This document shows, in pieces, positions 7,099-12,616 of a stretch of DNA of 12,616 bases (within the stretch, counting starts at the first letter, position 1; the number at the start of each line of letters is the position of its first letter). Made by a program: the position numbers and the translations under genes. This stretch comes from an uncultured Pseudomonadota bacterium (lineage in GTDB: Bacteria > Pseudomonadota > Gammaproteobacteria > Steroidobacterales > Steroidobacteraceae), in NCBI GenBank assembly GCA_903890265.1, contig CAITAM010000390.1, positions 1 to 12,616 on the forward strand. Reading direction: 5' to 3'. The notes below the pieces were generated by a model that ran no database searches, was not told where the DNA came from, and was given only the letters and a program-made list of their open reading frames with translations.

Positions 7099-7899
7099 AT
7101 GCAGCTGCACATTCGCCACGAGACGATTTACCGCTACGAGCAGCCCGTGAAGCACAGCGTGCAGAGCCTGCGACTGACGCCGCGGCATGACGTGAACCAG
7201 CGTGCCTTGGCGTGGACCATCCAGGCCCCGGGCAAGCGGCTTGAGCAGGTCGATGCGCACGGCAACGTCATGCATTTGCTCACGATCGAGGAGCCGCACC
7301 GCGAAATCCGCATCGTGGTGTCGGGCGTCGTCGAGACCTCAGACGTCGAGGTGCGTCACGATGACGGCCCGCTATCGCCCCTCGCGTACCTAGCACCGAC
7401 GTCGCTGACGCAGCCCAATGGCGAGCTTCGGGAATTTGCGATGGACAGCGCCGGGTCGGCGGGGGCCCTCGAGGAACGGCTCCTGGCGGTGGCCTCGGCC
7501 GTGCGGGAACACGTGCGCTACCGCCCGGGCACCAGTGACGTCCACGACGGCGCTGCCGAGGCATTTCGCAGTCGCGAAGGCGTCTGCCAGGATCACGCGC
7601 ACGTCTATATCGCGTGCTGCCGCGCCATGGCAGTCCCCGCCCGCTACGTCAGTGGCTATCTGTTCACCGGAGACAGGAACCACGTGGCCAGCCACGCCTG
7701 GGTCGACGTCTGGCTGGGGCCGGATGCCGGCTGGCGGAGCATTGATGTCACGCACGATCGGATCGCGCTCAGGAGCTACTGCAGGTTGGCGGTAGGACGC
7801 GACTACCTCGACGCCGCGCCGGTGCGCGGTGTGCGCCAGGGTGGTGGTGGGGAGCGAATGCAGGCGACCGTGCTCATCGCCGAGTCGGCTCAGCAGTGA
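7099..7899 (+). CDS. Transglutaminase-like cysteine peptidase of the ATP-grasp/alpha-E cluster
   Basis: The 266-residue product has a transglutaminase N-terminal beta domain (about 1-90, starting MQLHIRHETIYRYEQPV) and then a papain-like transglutaminase core. The catalytic triad is visible: C163 in GVCQDHAH, H199 in ASHAWVDVW and D216 in RSIDVTH. The late motif RLAVGRDY near 229-236 and the following PVRGV are typical of this subfamily. In bacteria such proteins are more often proteases or amidases than cross-linkers. It lies 5 bases after the alpha-E stop, with an AGGGGC-like ribosome binding site within that gene's end. No secretion signal is seen, so it probably acts in the cytoplasm. The substrate may be the product of the neighbouring ligase; that is inference. 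Confidence 0.92.
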   Translation: MQLHIRHETIYRYEQPVKHSVQSLRLTPRHDVNQRALAWTIQAPGKRLEQVDAHGNVMHLLTIEEPHREIRIVVSGVVETSDVEVRHDDGPLSPLAYLAPTSLTQPNGELREFAMDSAGSAGALEERLLAVASAVREHVRYRPGTSDVHDGAAEAFRSREGVCQDHAHVYIACCRAMAVPARYVSGYLFTGDRNHVASHAWVDVWLGPDAGWRSIDVTHDRIALRSYCRLAVGRDYLDAAPVRGVRQGGGGERMQATVLIAESAQQ

Positions 7900-7907
7900 G
7901 GTGCTGA
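7890..7907. repeat. Perfect dyad TCAGCA-N6-TGCTGA in the anbu promoter
   Basis: Two perfect 6-bp arms (7890-7895 and 7902-7907) flank six bases that contain the transglutaminase stop codon. The dyad lies between the -35 position and the -10 box of the candidate anbu promoter, where a bound repressor would block RNA polymerase. In RNA it would form a 6-bp hairpin with the stop codon in its loop. Confidence 0.45.
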
Positions 7908-7915
7908 TATATAAT
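7905..7915 (+). promoter_or_regulatory. Candidate promoter for anbu giving a leaderless transcript
   Basis: TGATATATAAT contains a perfect TATAAT (7910-7915) and, one turn of the frame earlier, an extended -10 form TG-A-TATATA (7905-7913). With normal spacing the start falls at 7920-7923, on or next to the anbu ATG at 7923. The -35 region (GGCTCA near 7887-7892) is weak, which an extended -10 would offset. It is striking AT-rich DNA in a GC-rich setting. Confidence 0.45.
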
Positions 7916-7922
7916 CGCCGGC

Positions 7923-8681
7923 ATGACCTATTGCATTGGAATGCTGGTTGATACGGGGCTCGTGATGCTGTCGGACTCGCGGACCAACGCGGGCGTCGAC
8001 CAGGTGAGTACCTACCGGAAGATGTTCACGTTCGTGCGGCCCGGTGAGCGTGCGATGGTCTTGATGTCGGCCGGCAACCTCGCCACGACGCAGGCCGTGG
8101 TCAACCTGCTGACCGAGACCAAGGCCGCCGAGCCCACCGAGGCCGATGACCCCGGCCGGACCGGCAGTGCGGCAACGCTCCTGACGGCGGACGATATGTT
8201 CGACGCGGCACGCGTGGTGGGGTCGGCGCTGCGGGAGATCTATCGCCGGGATGCAAAGGCCCTCGAAAGCCAGGGGCACGAGTTCAACGCGTCGTTCATC
8301 CTCGGCGGGCAGATCCGCGGCCAGCTGCCCCGCTTGTTTCACATCTATTCCGCCGGCAATTTCATTGAAGCGACCACCGACACGAATTACTTCCAGCTCG
8401 GCGAGTCGAAGTACGGCAAGCCGATCATCGATCGCGTGATCTCCCGCTCCAGCAGCCTGTCTCAGGCAGCAAAGTGCGCGCTGGTGTCGATGGATTCCAC
8501 GATCCGCTCCAACCTGTCGGTCGGCTTGCCACTGGACCTTGCCATCATCAAGCGTGACGAGTGCCGCCTCCACACGCACCTCAGCATCGACGGCGACAAC
8601 CCGTATTTTTCGCTGATCCGTCGTCGCTGGGGCGAGGCGCTGCAGGAAGTATTCAGCGAGCTGCCGAACCCGAGCTGGTAG
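7923..8681 (+). CDS. Anbu, proteasome-like N-terminal threonine peptidase (COG3484)
   Basis: The 252-residue product is the ancestral beta-subunit-like peptidase Anbu, related to HslV and proteasome beta subunits. It begins MTYCIGMLVDTGLVMLSDSR. Removal of Met would expose the nucleophile Thr2, and D18 (SDSRT) and K33 (YRKM) fit the Thr/Asp/Lys catalytic set. SAGNLATTQ near 59-67 and the C-terminal LPNPSW are family features. It is cytosolic with no propeptide. Known Anbu structures form open or helical rings, and no ATPase partner is established; none is encoded here. The gene is 23 bases after the transglutaminase gene, the known cluster arrangement. No Shine-Dalgarno stands at a usable distance: the GAGGTG at 7898-7903 is too far upstream. 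A TATAAT box 7 bases before the ATG suggests leaderless expression. Confidence 0.93.
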   Translation: MTYCIGMLVDTGLVMLSDSRTNAGVDQVSTYRKMFTFVRPGERAMVLMSAGNLATTQAVVNLLTETKAAEPTEADDPGRTGSAATLLTADDMFDAARVVGSALREIYRRDAKALESQGHEFNASFILGGQIRGQLPRLFHIYSAGNFIEATTDTNYFQLGESKYGKPIIDRVISRSSSLSQAAKCALVSMDSTIRSNLSVGLPLDLAIIKRDECRLHTHLSIDGDNPYFSLIRRRWGEALQEVFSELPNPSW

Positions 8682-8688
8682 GCGGCGG

Positions 8689-8703
8689 GGCCCGTGACGG
8701 GCC
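8689..8703 (+). terminator. Weak GC-rich hairpin after anbu
   Basis: GGCCCG-TGA-CGGGCC forms a 6-bp stem with a 3-base loop, 8 bases after the anbu stop. No T tract follows, so intrinsic termination would be poor. A second inverted repeat, GCGGGGA (8724-8730) with TCCCCGC (8754-8760), lies downstream. They may act with Rho or protect the RNA 3' end. Confidence 0.3.
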
Positions 8704-8788
8704 GCGCGGCCAGCCGCGGAACGGCGGGGACCCGGGATTCGGCTCCTCACGATTCCCCGCAAGGAGAGCTGTCCAGGACGAAGCGGAT

Positions 8789-8817
8789 TTGACGCCCATC
8801 CGGCGTAGCGATATTTT
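8789..8817 (+). promoter_or_regulatory. Sigma-70-type promoter of the regulator-cydAB operon
   Basis: TTGACG (8789-8794, five of six consensus bases) and TATTTT (8812-8817, four of six) are separated by exactly 17 bases. Transcription would start near 8824, about 23 bases before the GTG start of the regulator. The stretch 8811-8833 is the most AT-rich of this part of the window. Confidence 0.6.
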
Positions 8818-8818
8818 C

Positions 8819-8833
8819 GAAATTACTGAAATT
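8819..8833. promoter_or_regulatory. Direct repeat GAAATT at the cyd promoter start site, candidate operator
   Basis: GAAATT occurs at 8819-8824 and 8828-8833, a 9-base period, covering the predicted transcription start. The first copy is part of the palindrome TTTCGAAA (8815-8822). This is a natural place for the downstream GbsR/MarR protein to bind and control its own operon, but the binding is inferred only from position. Confidence 0.35.
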
Positions 8834-8846
8834 CGGGAATACCGCC

Positions 8847-9428
8847 GTGAACCTGCCCCCGCTGGTCGAGACCTTCGTGCTGCACTTCGGTGAGATGGGT
8901 GGCCGCTGGGGGGTCAATCGGGCGGTCGGCCAGATCTACGCCCTGCTGTTCGTGTCCGATCGGGCGCTGAACGCGGAGGAAATCACCGATGCACTCGGCA
9001 TCTCGCGCTCGAACACCAGCATCGCCCTGAAGGAACTGGACGCCTGGCGCCTCGTCCGCCGGCGCCATCGCCCGGGTGATCGGCGGGACTACTTCGAGAC
9101 ACCCGAGGACGTCTGGCAGATCCTGCGCACGCTGGTCGAGGAGCGCCGCCGGCGCGAGATCGACCCGACGCTCTCGCTGCTGCGCGACATCCTGCTCGAG
9201 TCACCGGCCAGCACCGAGGAGCGCCACGCGCAGGCGCGGATGGGCGAGATGCTGGAACTGATGGAACTCGCCACCCGCTGGGCCGAGGACCTGCAGAAGC
9301 TCGACAACACGAGCCTGCGCCAGCTCCTCGCACTCGGCGCCGGGGTCTCGAAGCTGCTCGAGCTCAAGAGCAAGGTGCCGATCTTCGGCAGCGGTGCCCG
9401 CCGGCGCGACACGGAGGAATCGGCATGA
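8847..9428 (+). CDS. GbsR/MarR family transcriptional regulator
   Basis: The 193-residue product has a winged helix-turn-helix near 35-85: LNAEEITDALGISRSNTSIALKELDAW with a wing RRRHRPGDRRDYFE. The opening FVLHFGEMGGRWGVNRAVGQIYALL is typical of the GbsR/MarR group. A long helical region (about 86-175), rich in Glu, Arg and Leu, follows and probably forms the dimer and effector part. The start is GTG, with GGGA 8 bases before it. Its TGA stop overlaps the cydA start as ATGA, so regulator and oxidase are co-transcribed and coupled. Related regulators are commonly found in front of CioAB-type bd oxidases. It probably controls this operon; the signal (redox, quinone, NO or cyanide) cannot be told from sequence. 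Confidence 0.88.
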   Translation: MNLPPLVETFVLHFGEMGGRWGVNRAVGQIYALLFVSDRALNAEEITDALGISRSNTSIALKELDAWRLVRRRHRPGDRRDYFETPEDVWQILRTLVEERRRREIDPTLSLLRDILLESPASTEERHAQARMGEMLELMELATRWAEDLQKLDNTSLRQLLALGAGVSKLLELKSKVPIFGSGARRRDTEESA

Positions 9429-10846
9429 GTGACGCCCTGTGGCTGGCCCGAGCGCAGTTCGGTTTTACGATCGCCTTCCATATCGTCTTTCCGGCCTTTT
9501 CGATCGGGCTTGCGAGCTATCTCGCGGTGCTCGAGGGACTGTGGCTGCGCACCGGGCGGACGGTCTACCGGGATCTCTTCCAGTACTGGCTGAAGATCTT
9601 CGCCCTCGCCTTCGGCGCGGGCGTCGTCTCCGGTCTCGTGATGTCCTACCAGTTCGGTAGCAACTGGTCCGTCTTTGCCGACAAGACCGGTCCCGTGCTC
9701 GGTCCGCTGATGGCCTTCGAGGTGATGTCGGCGTTCTTCCTCGAGGCCGGCTTCCTCGGGGTGATGCTGTTTGGTCTGGACAAGGTGGGGCCGCGGCTGC
9801 ACTACCTGGCGACACTCGCTGTCGCACTCGGTACGTTCGTGTCGGCGTTCTGGATCCTCGCCGTCAACAGCTGGATGCAGACGCCCGCCGGCGCCGGGAT
9901 CAACGCCAGCGGCCAGTACGTGCCGCTCGACTGGTGGGCGGTGGTGTTCAACCCGTCGTTCCCCTACCGGCTCGTGCACATGGTGCTGGCCGCCTACCTG
10001 ACGACGGCACTGGTCGTGGGCGCCGTCGGGGCCTACCACCTCCTGCGCGATGCCAGCCAGCCCGCGGCGCGCACCATGTTCTCGATGGCGATGGGCATGA
10101 TCACGGTCGTCGCCCCGCTGCAGATCGTGGCGGGAGACGCGCACGGGCTGAACACCCTGCGCTACCAGCCGGCCAAGGTGATGGCCATGGAAGGCCACTA
10201 CCAGAGTCACCCCGACGGGGCGCCGCTGATCCTGTTCGGGCTGCCCGACCAGGCAGCCGGCACGGTGCGTGCCAGCATCGAGATCCCGAAGCTCTCGTCG
10301 CTCGTGCTGAAGCACGACCCCAACGCGCCGCTGGCCGGGCTCGACACCGTGCCCCGCGCCGACTGGCCGTTCGTACCGGTGGTGTTCTGGTCGTTCCGCG
10401 TCATGGTCGGCATCGGCCTCGCCATCCTGCTGCTCGCCTGCCTGAGCGTGGCAGCGCGGCTGCGCCGCACGCTCTACCACAGCCCGGTGCTGCTGCGACT
10501 CGCGCTACTCATGGGGCCGATGGGCTTCGTTGCCGTCGTCGCGGGATGGATCACCACCGAAGTCGGCCGTCAGCCCTACGCCGTCTACGGTCTGCTGCGC
10601 ACGACCGCCGCGGCCTCGCCGCTCGAGACGCCGGCGCTCGTGGCATCGCTCACCGCCTTCGCGGTGGTGTATTTCACCGTGTTCGGCGCCGGCGTCTTCT
10701 ACATCCTGCGACTCATGGCGAAACCGCCGGCCGTGCACGAGCCGGGACTCACCGCGCACACGCCGGTACGGGCCGCGGCCATGTCGCCATCGACGCTGAT
10801 CGGGACCCCTGGCTCGGTGCCGTCGCCGCAGCAGGTCCTGCCGTGA
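9425..10846 (+). CDS. cydA: Cytochrome bd ubiquinol oxidase subunit I (CioA-type, short Q-loop)
   Basis: This inner-membrane subunit oxidises quinol and carries hemes b558, b595 and d, reducing oxygen to water. The 473-residue product has about nine membrane segments. Visible ligands and key residues are H19, E99, E107, H185, the quinol-site K251 and E256 (QPAKVMAMEGHY), M327 (heme b558) and the GRQPY motif at 381-385. It lacks the long Q-loop insertion of E. coli CydA (522 residues), matching the CioA or cyanide-insensitive oxidase type. A loose tail rich in Ala, Pro and Thr (about 434-473) follows the last membrane helix. The ATG overlaps the regulator stop, and its TGA overlaps the cydB GTG. 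It could equally be named cioA; cyanide resistance cannot be judged from sequence alone. Confidence 0.95.
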   Translation: MSDALWLARAQFGFTIAFHIVFPAFSIGLASYLAVLEGLWLRTGRTVYRDLFQYWLKIFALAFGAGVVSGLVMSYQFGSNWSVFADKTGPVLGPLMAFEVMSAFFLEAGFLGVMLFGLDKVGPRLHYLATLAVALGTFVSAFWILAVNSWMQTPAGAGINASGQYVPLDWWAVVFNPSFPYRLVHMVLAAYLTTALVVGAVGAYHLLRDASQPAARTMFSMAMGMITVVAPLQIVAGDAHGLNTLRYQPAKVMAMEGHYQSHPDGAPLILFGLPDQAAGTVRASIEIPKLSSLVLKHDPNAPLAGLDTVPRADWPFVPVVFWSFRVMVGIGLAILLLACLSVAARLRRTLYHSPVLLRLALLMGPMGFVAVVAGWITTEVGRQPYAVYGLLRTTAAASPLETPALVASLTAFAVVYFTVFGAGVFYILRLMAKPPAVHEPGLTAHTPVRAAAMSPSTLIGTPGSVPSPQQVLP

Positions 10847-11850
10847 CGTCGCAGGACACGCTGGCGATGATCTGGGCGGGCCTCCTCGCCGTGGCCGTGC
10901 TCGCCTACGTCGTGCTCGACGGCTTTGATCTCGGGATCGGCATTCTGTTTCCGTGGCTCGGCGTCGGCAGGGAACGCGATGCAGCCATGAACAGCGTGGC
11001 GCCGGTATGGGACGGCAACGAGACGTGGCTGGTGCTCGGCGGTGGCGGCCTCTTCGCCGCGTTCCCGCTCGCCTACGCCATCCTGATGCCCGCGGTCTAC
11101 GCACCGCTCATCGCGATGCTGTTAGGGCTCGTGTTTCGCGGCGTGGCGTTCGAGTACCGCTGGCGGACCGAGCGCGGACGGCCGTTCTGGGACCTTGCCT
11201 TCGCCGGCGGCTCGACCGTCGCGGCATTCAGCCAGGGCGTCGTGCTGGGTGCGGTGTTGCAGGGCATTACGGTCCACGGTCGCGGCTACGGCGGCGGCCG
11301 CTGGGACTGGCTGACGCCGTTCACGCTGCTGACGGGCGCCAGCATCGTGGCGGGCTACGGTTTGCTCGGTGCGACCTGGCTCATCCTCAAATCCGAGCAC
11401 GAACTCCTCGACAAGGCGTTCCGCTTTGCCCGGCGCTTCGCCGTAGCGACCGTCACCGCCATTGCCCTCGTCAGCGCCGTCACGCCGTTCCTCACGCACG
11501 AATACTGGCGGCGCTGGCTCGCATTTCCGAACGTGCTCGCCACCGCACAGGTACCGCTGCTCGTGGTGCTCGTGACCACGGCGCTCTTCGTGGCACTGCG
11601 TCGCCGCAACGAGCGCTGGCCGTTTCCTCTGGCGCTCGCGCTGTTCGTGCTCGGCTACGCGGGCCTCGGCATAAGCCTGTACCCATACCTGCTGCCGGGC
11701 ACGGTCACCATCTGGACGGCCGCCGCACCCGCGAAGAGCCTCGGCTTCATGCTCGTTGGCGCCTCCGTCCTGCTGCCGGTCATATTCGCCTACACGGCCT
11801 ACGCCTACTGGGTCTTTCGCGGCAAGACCGCGGCGGAGGGCTACCACTGA
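10843..11850 (+). CDS. cydB: Cytochrome bd ubiquinol oxidase subunit II
   Basis: This is the second large membrane subunit of the bd oxidase, needed for heme assembly and stability. The 335-residue product has the conserved LDGFDLGIGIL near 22-32, the PVWDGNETWLV signature near 51-61, and FRGVAFEYRWR near 97-107. Eight or so hydrophobic helices are seen. The frame stays open for about 300 codons upstream inside cydA, so the start needs a decision. GTG at 10843 (VTSQDTLAMIW) gives family length and a GTGA overlap with the cydA stop, while anything earlier is only out-of-frame cydA. The stop shares a base with the next start (TGATG). The name cioB is an equal option. Confidence 0.95.
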   Translation: MTSQDTLAMIWAGLLAVAVLAYVVLDGFDLGIGILFPWLGVGRERDAAMNSVAPVWDGNETWLVLGGGGLFAAFPLAYAILMPAVYAPLIAMLLGLVFRGVAFEYRWRTERGRPFWDLAFAGGSTVAAFSQGVVLGAVLQGITVHGRGYGGGRWDWLTPFTLLTGASIVAGYGLLGATWLILKSEHELLDKAFRFARRFAVATVTAIALVSAVTPFLTHEYWRRWLAFPNVLATAQVPLLVVLVTTALFVALRRRNERWPFPLALALFVLGYAGLGISLYPYLLPGTVTIWTAAAPAKSLGFMLVGASVLLPVIFAYTAYAYWVFRGKTAAEGYH

Positions 11851-11990
11851 TGCAGGAGCGCGTACCCCAACGCCCGCTCGGCGTGCGCTGGGCTTGGTTC
11901 ATCGGCCTTTGGCTCGCCAGCGTGCTTGCTCTTGGACTCGTCGCGGGGGCCCTCCGGCTCTTCTTCGCCTCGCTCGGCCGGTTGAGCTGA
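11850..11990 (+). CDS. DUF2474/CydX-like small membrane subunit of cytochrome bd
   Basis: The 46-residue product (MQERVPQRPLGVRWAWFIGL...) has a charged N-terminus and a single membrane helix at about 15-36, ending in a short basic stretch. This is the form of DUF2474 proteins, which follow cioAB genes and resemble CydX, the small peptide that stabilises heme binding in E. coli bd oxidase. The ATG overlaps the cydB stop by one base (TGATG), so it is co-translated with cydB. The frame is open far upstream inside cydB, which can hide so small a gene. Membership in DUF2474 is by pattern and position; a role in oxidase assembly is inferred. Confidence 0.8.
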   Translation: MQERVPQRPLGVRWAWFIGLWLASVLALGLVAGALRLFFASLGRLS

Positions 11991-12296
11991 CGCCGGCTCC
12001 TTTGGTGCTGGGCTGCAAGCTCCAGGTGCTTAAGGCTGTGGCACCGCGATCCGCCGAAACCGCCGAGTCGCGCCACCGCGTCCGTTGAGCGGCCGACAAC
12101 CGCGCACGATACGAATCGGCGCCGTCAAGTTACGGCCCCGTTTTTGACTTAACCACCAGACGGCGCGCCACCCCGCACGGTACCGCAGCAATCGCCGCGC
12201 CCGACCCCCTCGCCATCACCGGAAAGTGTGACCAGATGCCCACTGGTGCGTTAAACACTTATTCATAGTCGCGGTACGTTCCCGTGGGGCCACCTT
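11991..12296. other. Intergenic region between the cyd operon and the lipoprotein gene
   Basis: No gene is seen in this stretch of about 300 bases. It holds the terminator at 12117-12145 and a 5-bp dyad ACCAG-N7-CTGGT (12231-12247). The lipoprotein gene must start from a promoter in the second half, where GC content falls at 12249-12268 (TTAAACACTTATTCATAG), but I could not pick a clear -35/-10 pair. Confidence 0.6.
12117..12145 (+). terminator. Intrinsic terminator of the cyd operon
   Basis: CGGCGCCGT pairs with ACGGCCCCG around a CAAGTT loop: eight pairs with one C-C mismatch, followed at once by TTTTT (12141-12145). It is 127 bases after the last gene of the cyd operon. On the other strand no T tract follows, so it acts rightward. 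Confidence 0.7.
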
Positions 12297-12616
12297 ATGC
12301 CGTTGCTGTTTTTTGCAGACGTCCGCCGCGCGATCCGCCGATTACCGCTGTTGTTGCTGCTCTGCACGGCGCTCGCGGCGTGCGGCGGCGGCGGAACGTC
12401 GTCGTCCACCGGCGCAGGCCCAAGCGGCCTCAAGACGACACCCAATCCGTCCGCTCCCACCGGCCTGACCGGTTCGAACGTGACGGCGACCAGCGTCACG
12501 CTGACGTGGACCGCGGCCGCCGACACCGGCGGGCCAGGCATTGCGGGCTACCACGTCTACCGTAGCGGGACGGCAACGCCGATCGCCACCGTCGGCAGCG
12601 GCACCACCTACACCGA
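12297..12616 (+). CDS. Lipoprotein with fibronectin type III domain (N-terminal part only)
   Basis: The frame is open from ATG at 12297 to the window edge (106 codons). It starts with a basic region (RRAIRR near 10-15), a hydrophobic stretch LPLLLLLCTALAA, and a lipobox LAAC with the lipidated Cys at 29, followed by a Gly/Ser/Thr linker. From about 51, PSAPTGLTGSNVTATSVTLTW and then GYHVYRSGT match the start of a fibronectin type III domain. It is thus an envelope lipoprotein, exported by Sec and processed by signal peptidase II. Such proteins often carry further FN3, carbohydrate-active or adhesion domains, but what follows is outside the window. No functional link to the cyd operon is seen, and a terminator separates them. 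Confidence 0.8.
   Translation, partial: MPLLFFADVRRAIRRLPLLLLLCTALAACGGGGTSSSTGAGPSGLKTTPNPSAPTGLTGSNVTATSVTLTWTAAADTGGPGIAGYHVYRSGTATPIATVGSGTTYT

Noticed and set aside
5918..8762. Minus-strand open frames of about 290-350 codons opposite the alpha-E and anbu genes
   Set aside because: They overlap strongly conserved plus-strand genes and show no recognisable protein features.
9089..10480. Long open frame (463 codons) on the minus strand across the regulator and cydA
   Set aside because: It is antisense to a well-supported CydA, and its translation is highly charged and His/Arg-rich without domain motifs, typical of a shadow frame.
9934..10842. Extension of the cydB frame some 300 codons upstream inside cydA, suggesting a 638-residue protein
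   Set aside because: The upstream part is out-of-frame cydA sequence. CydB family length and the LDGFDLGIGIL position fit a start at 10843.
12144..12149. TTGACT as a -35 box for the lipoprotein gene
   Set aside because: It overlaps the terminator T tract, and the expected -10 position is GC-rich with no match.
1..12616. CRISPR arrays, tRNA genes, insertion sequences, phage or toxin-antitoxin genes
   Set aside because: I saw no regularly spaced repeats, no tRNA-like cloverleaf sequence, no transposase motifs or terminal inverted repeats, and no paired small antitoxin/toxin ORFs.

Overview
The window is about 12.6 kb of GC-rich DNA (mid-60s % by eye) that looks like a chromosome segment from a proteobacterium, most likely gamma- or betaproteobacterial. 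The urease order ureDABCEF, a CioAB-type cytochrome bd operon led by a GbsR/MarR regulator, tight gene packing with 1-4 base overlaps, and frequent GTG starts all fit. I cannot name the genus. No tRNA, rRNA, CRISPR array, transposase or other mobile element is visible.

Layout. (1) 1-4225, minus strand: a urease operon reading ureD, ureA, ureB, ureC, ureE, ureF, with ureF running off the left edge. It makes the three nickel-urease subunits plus three of the usual maturation factors; ureG would be expected just beyond position 1. All urease active-site residues are present. (2) 4226-4732: a divergent control region of about 0.5 kb without a recognised gene. It has a TATACT -10-like box facing ureD, a 16-codon ORF with a good Shine-Dalgarno ending in a GTGA overlap with ureD, and small dyads. 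(3) 4733-8681, plus strand: a compact four-gene cluster of a circularly permuted ATP-grasp protein, an alpha-E (DUF403) protein, a transglutaminase-like cysteine peptidase, and the proteasome-like peptidase Anbu. This gene set is known from comparative genomics and has been proposed to ligate, process and degrade a peptide or peptide tag; its substrate is unknown. The anbu gene appears to have its own promoter, whose -10 box is placed so that the transcript would be leaderless, with an 18-bp perfect dyad inside the promoter. (4) 8682-11990, plus strand: a GbsR/MarR regulator, cydA, cydB and a 46-residue DUF2474/CydX-like membrane peptide, each overlapping the next. A TTGACG-17-TATTTT promoter lies in front, and a good intrinsic terminator follows at 12117-12145. 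(5) 12297 to the right edge, plus strand: the N-terminal part of a lipoprotein with a fibronectin type III domain.

How they work together. Urease releases ammonia and carbamate from urea in the cytoplasm. Cytochrome bd (CioAB type) is a quinol oxidase of the inner membrane, probably controlled by the co-transcribed regulator. The Anbu cluster is the least understood system here and the best candidate for new biology: an ATP-dependent ligase, a helical partner, a papain-fold peptidase and an N-terminal-threonine peptidase encoded together. Nothing in the sequence directly links it to urease, but the two operons share one divergent control region.
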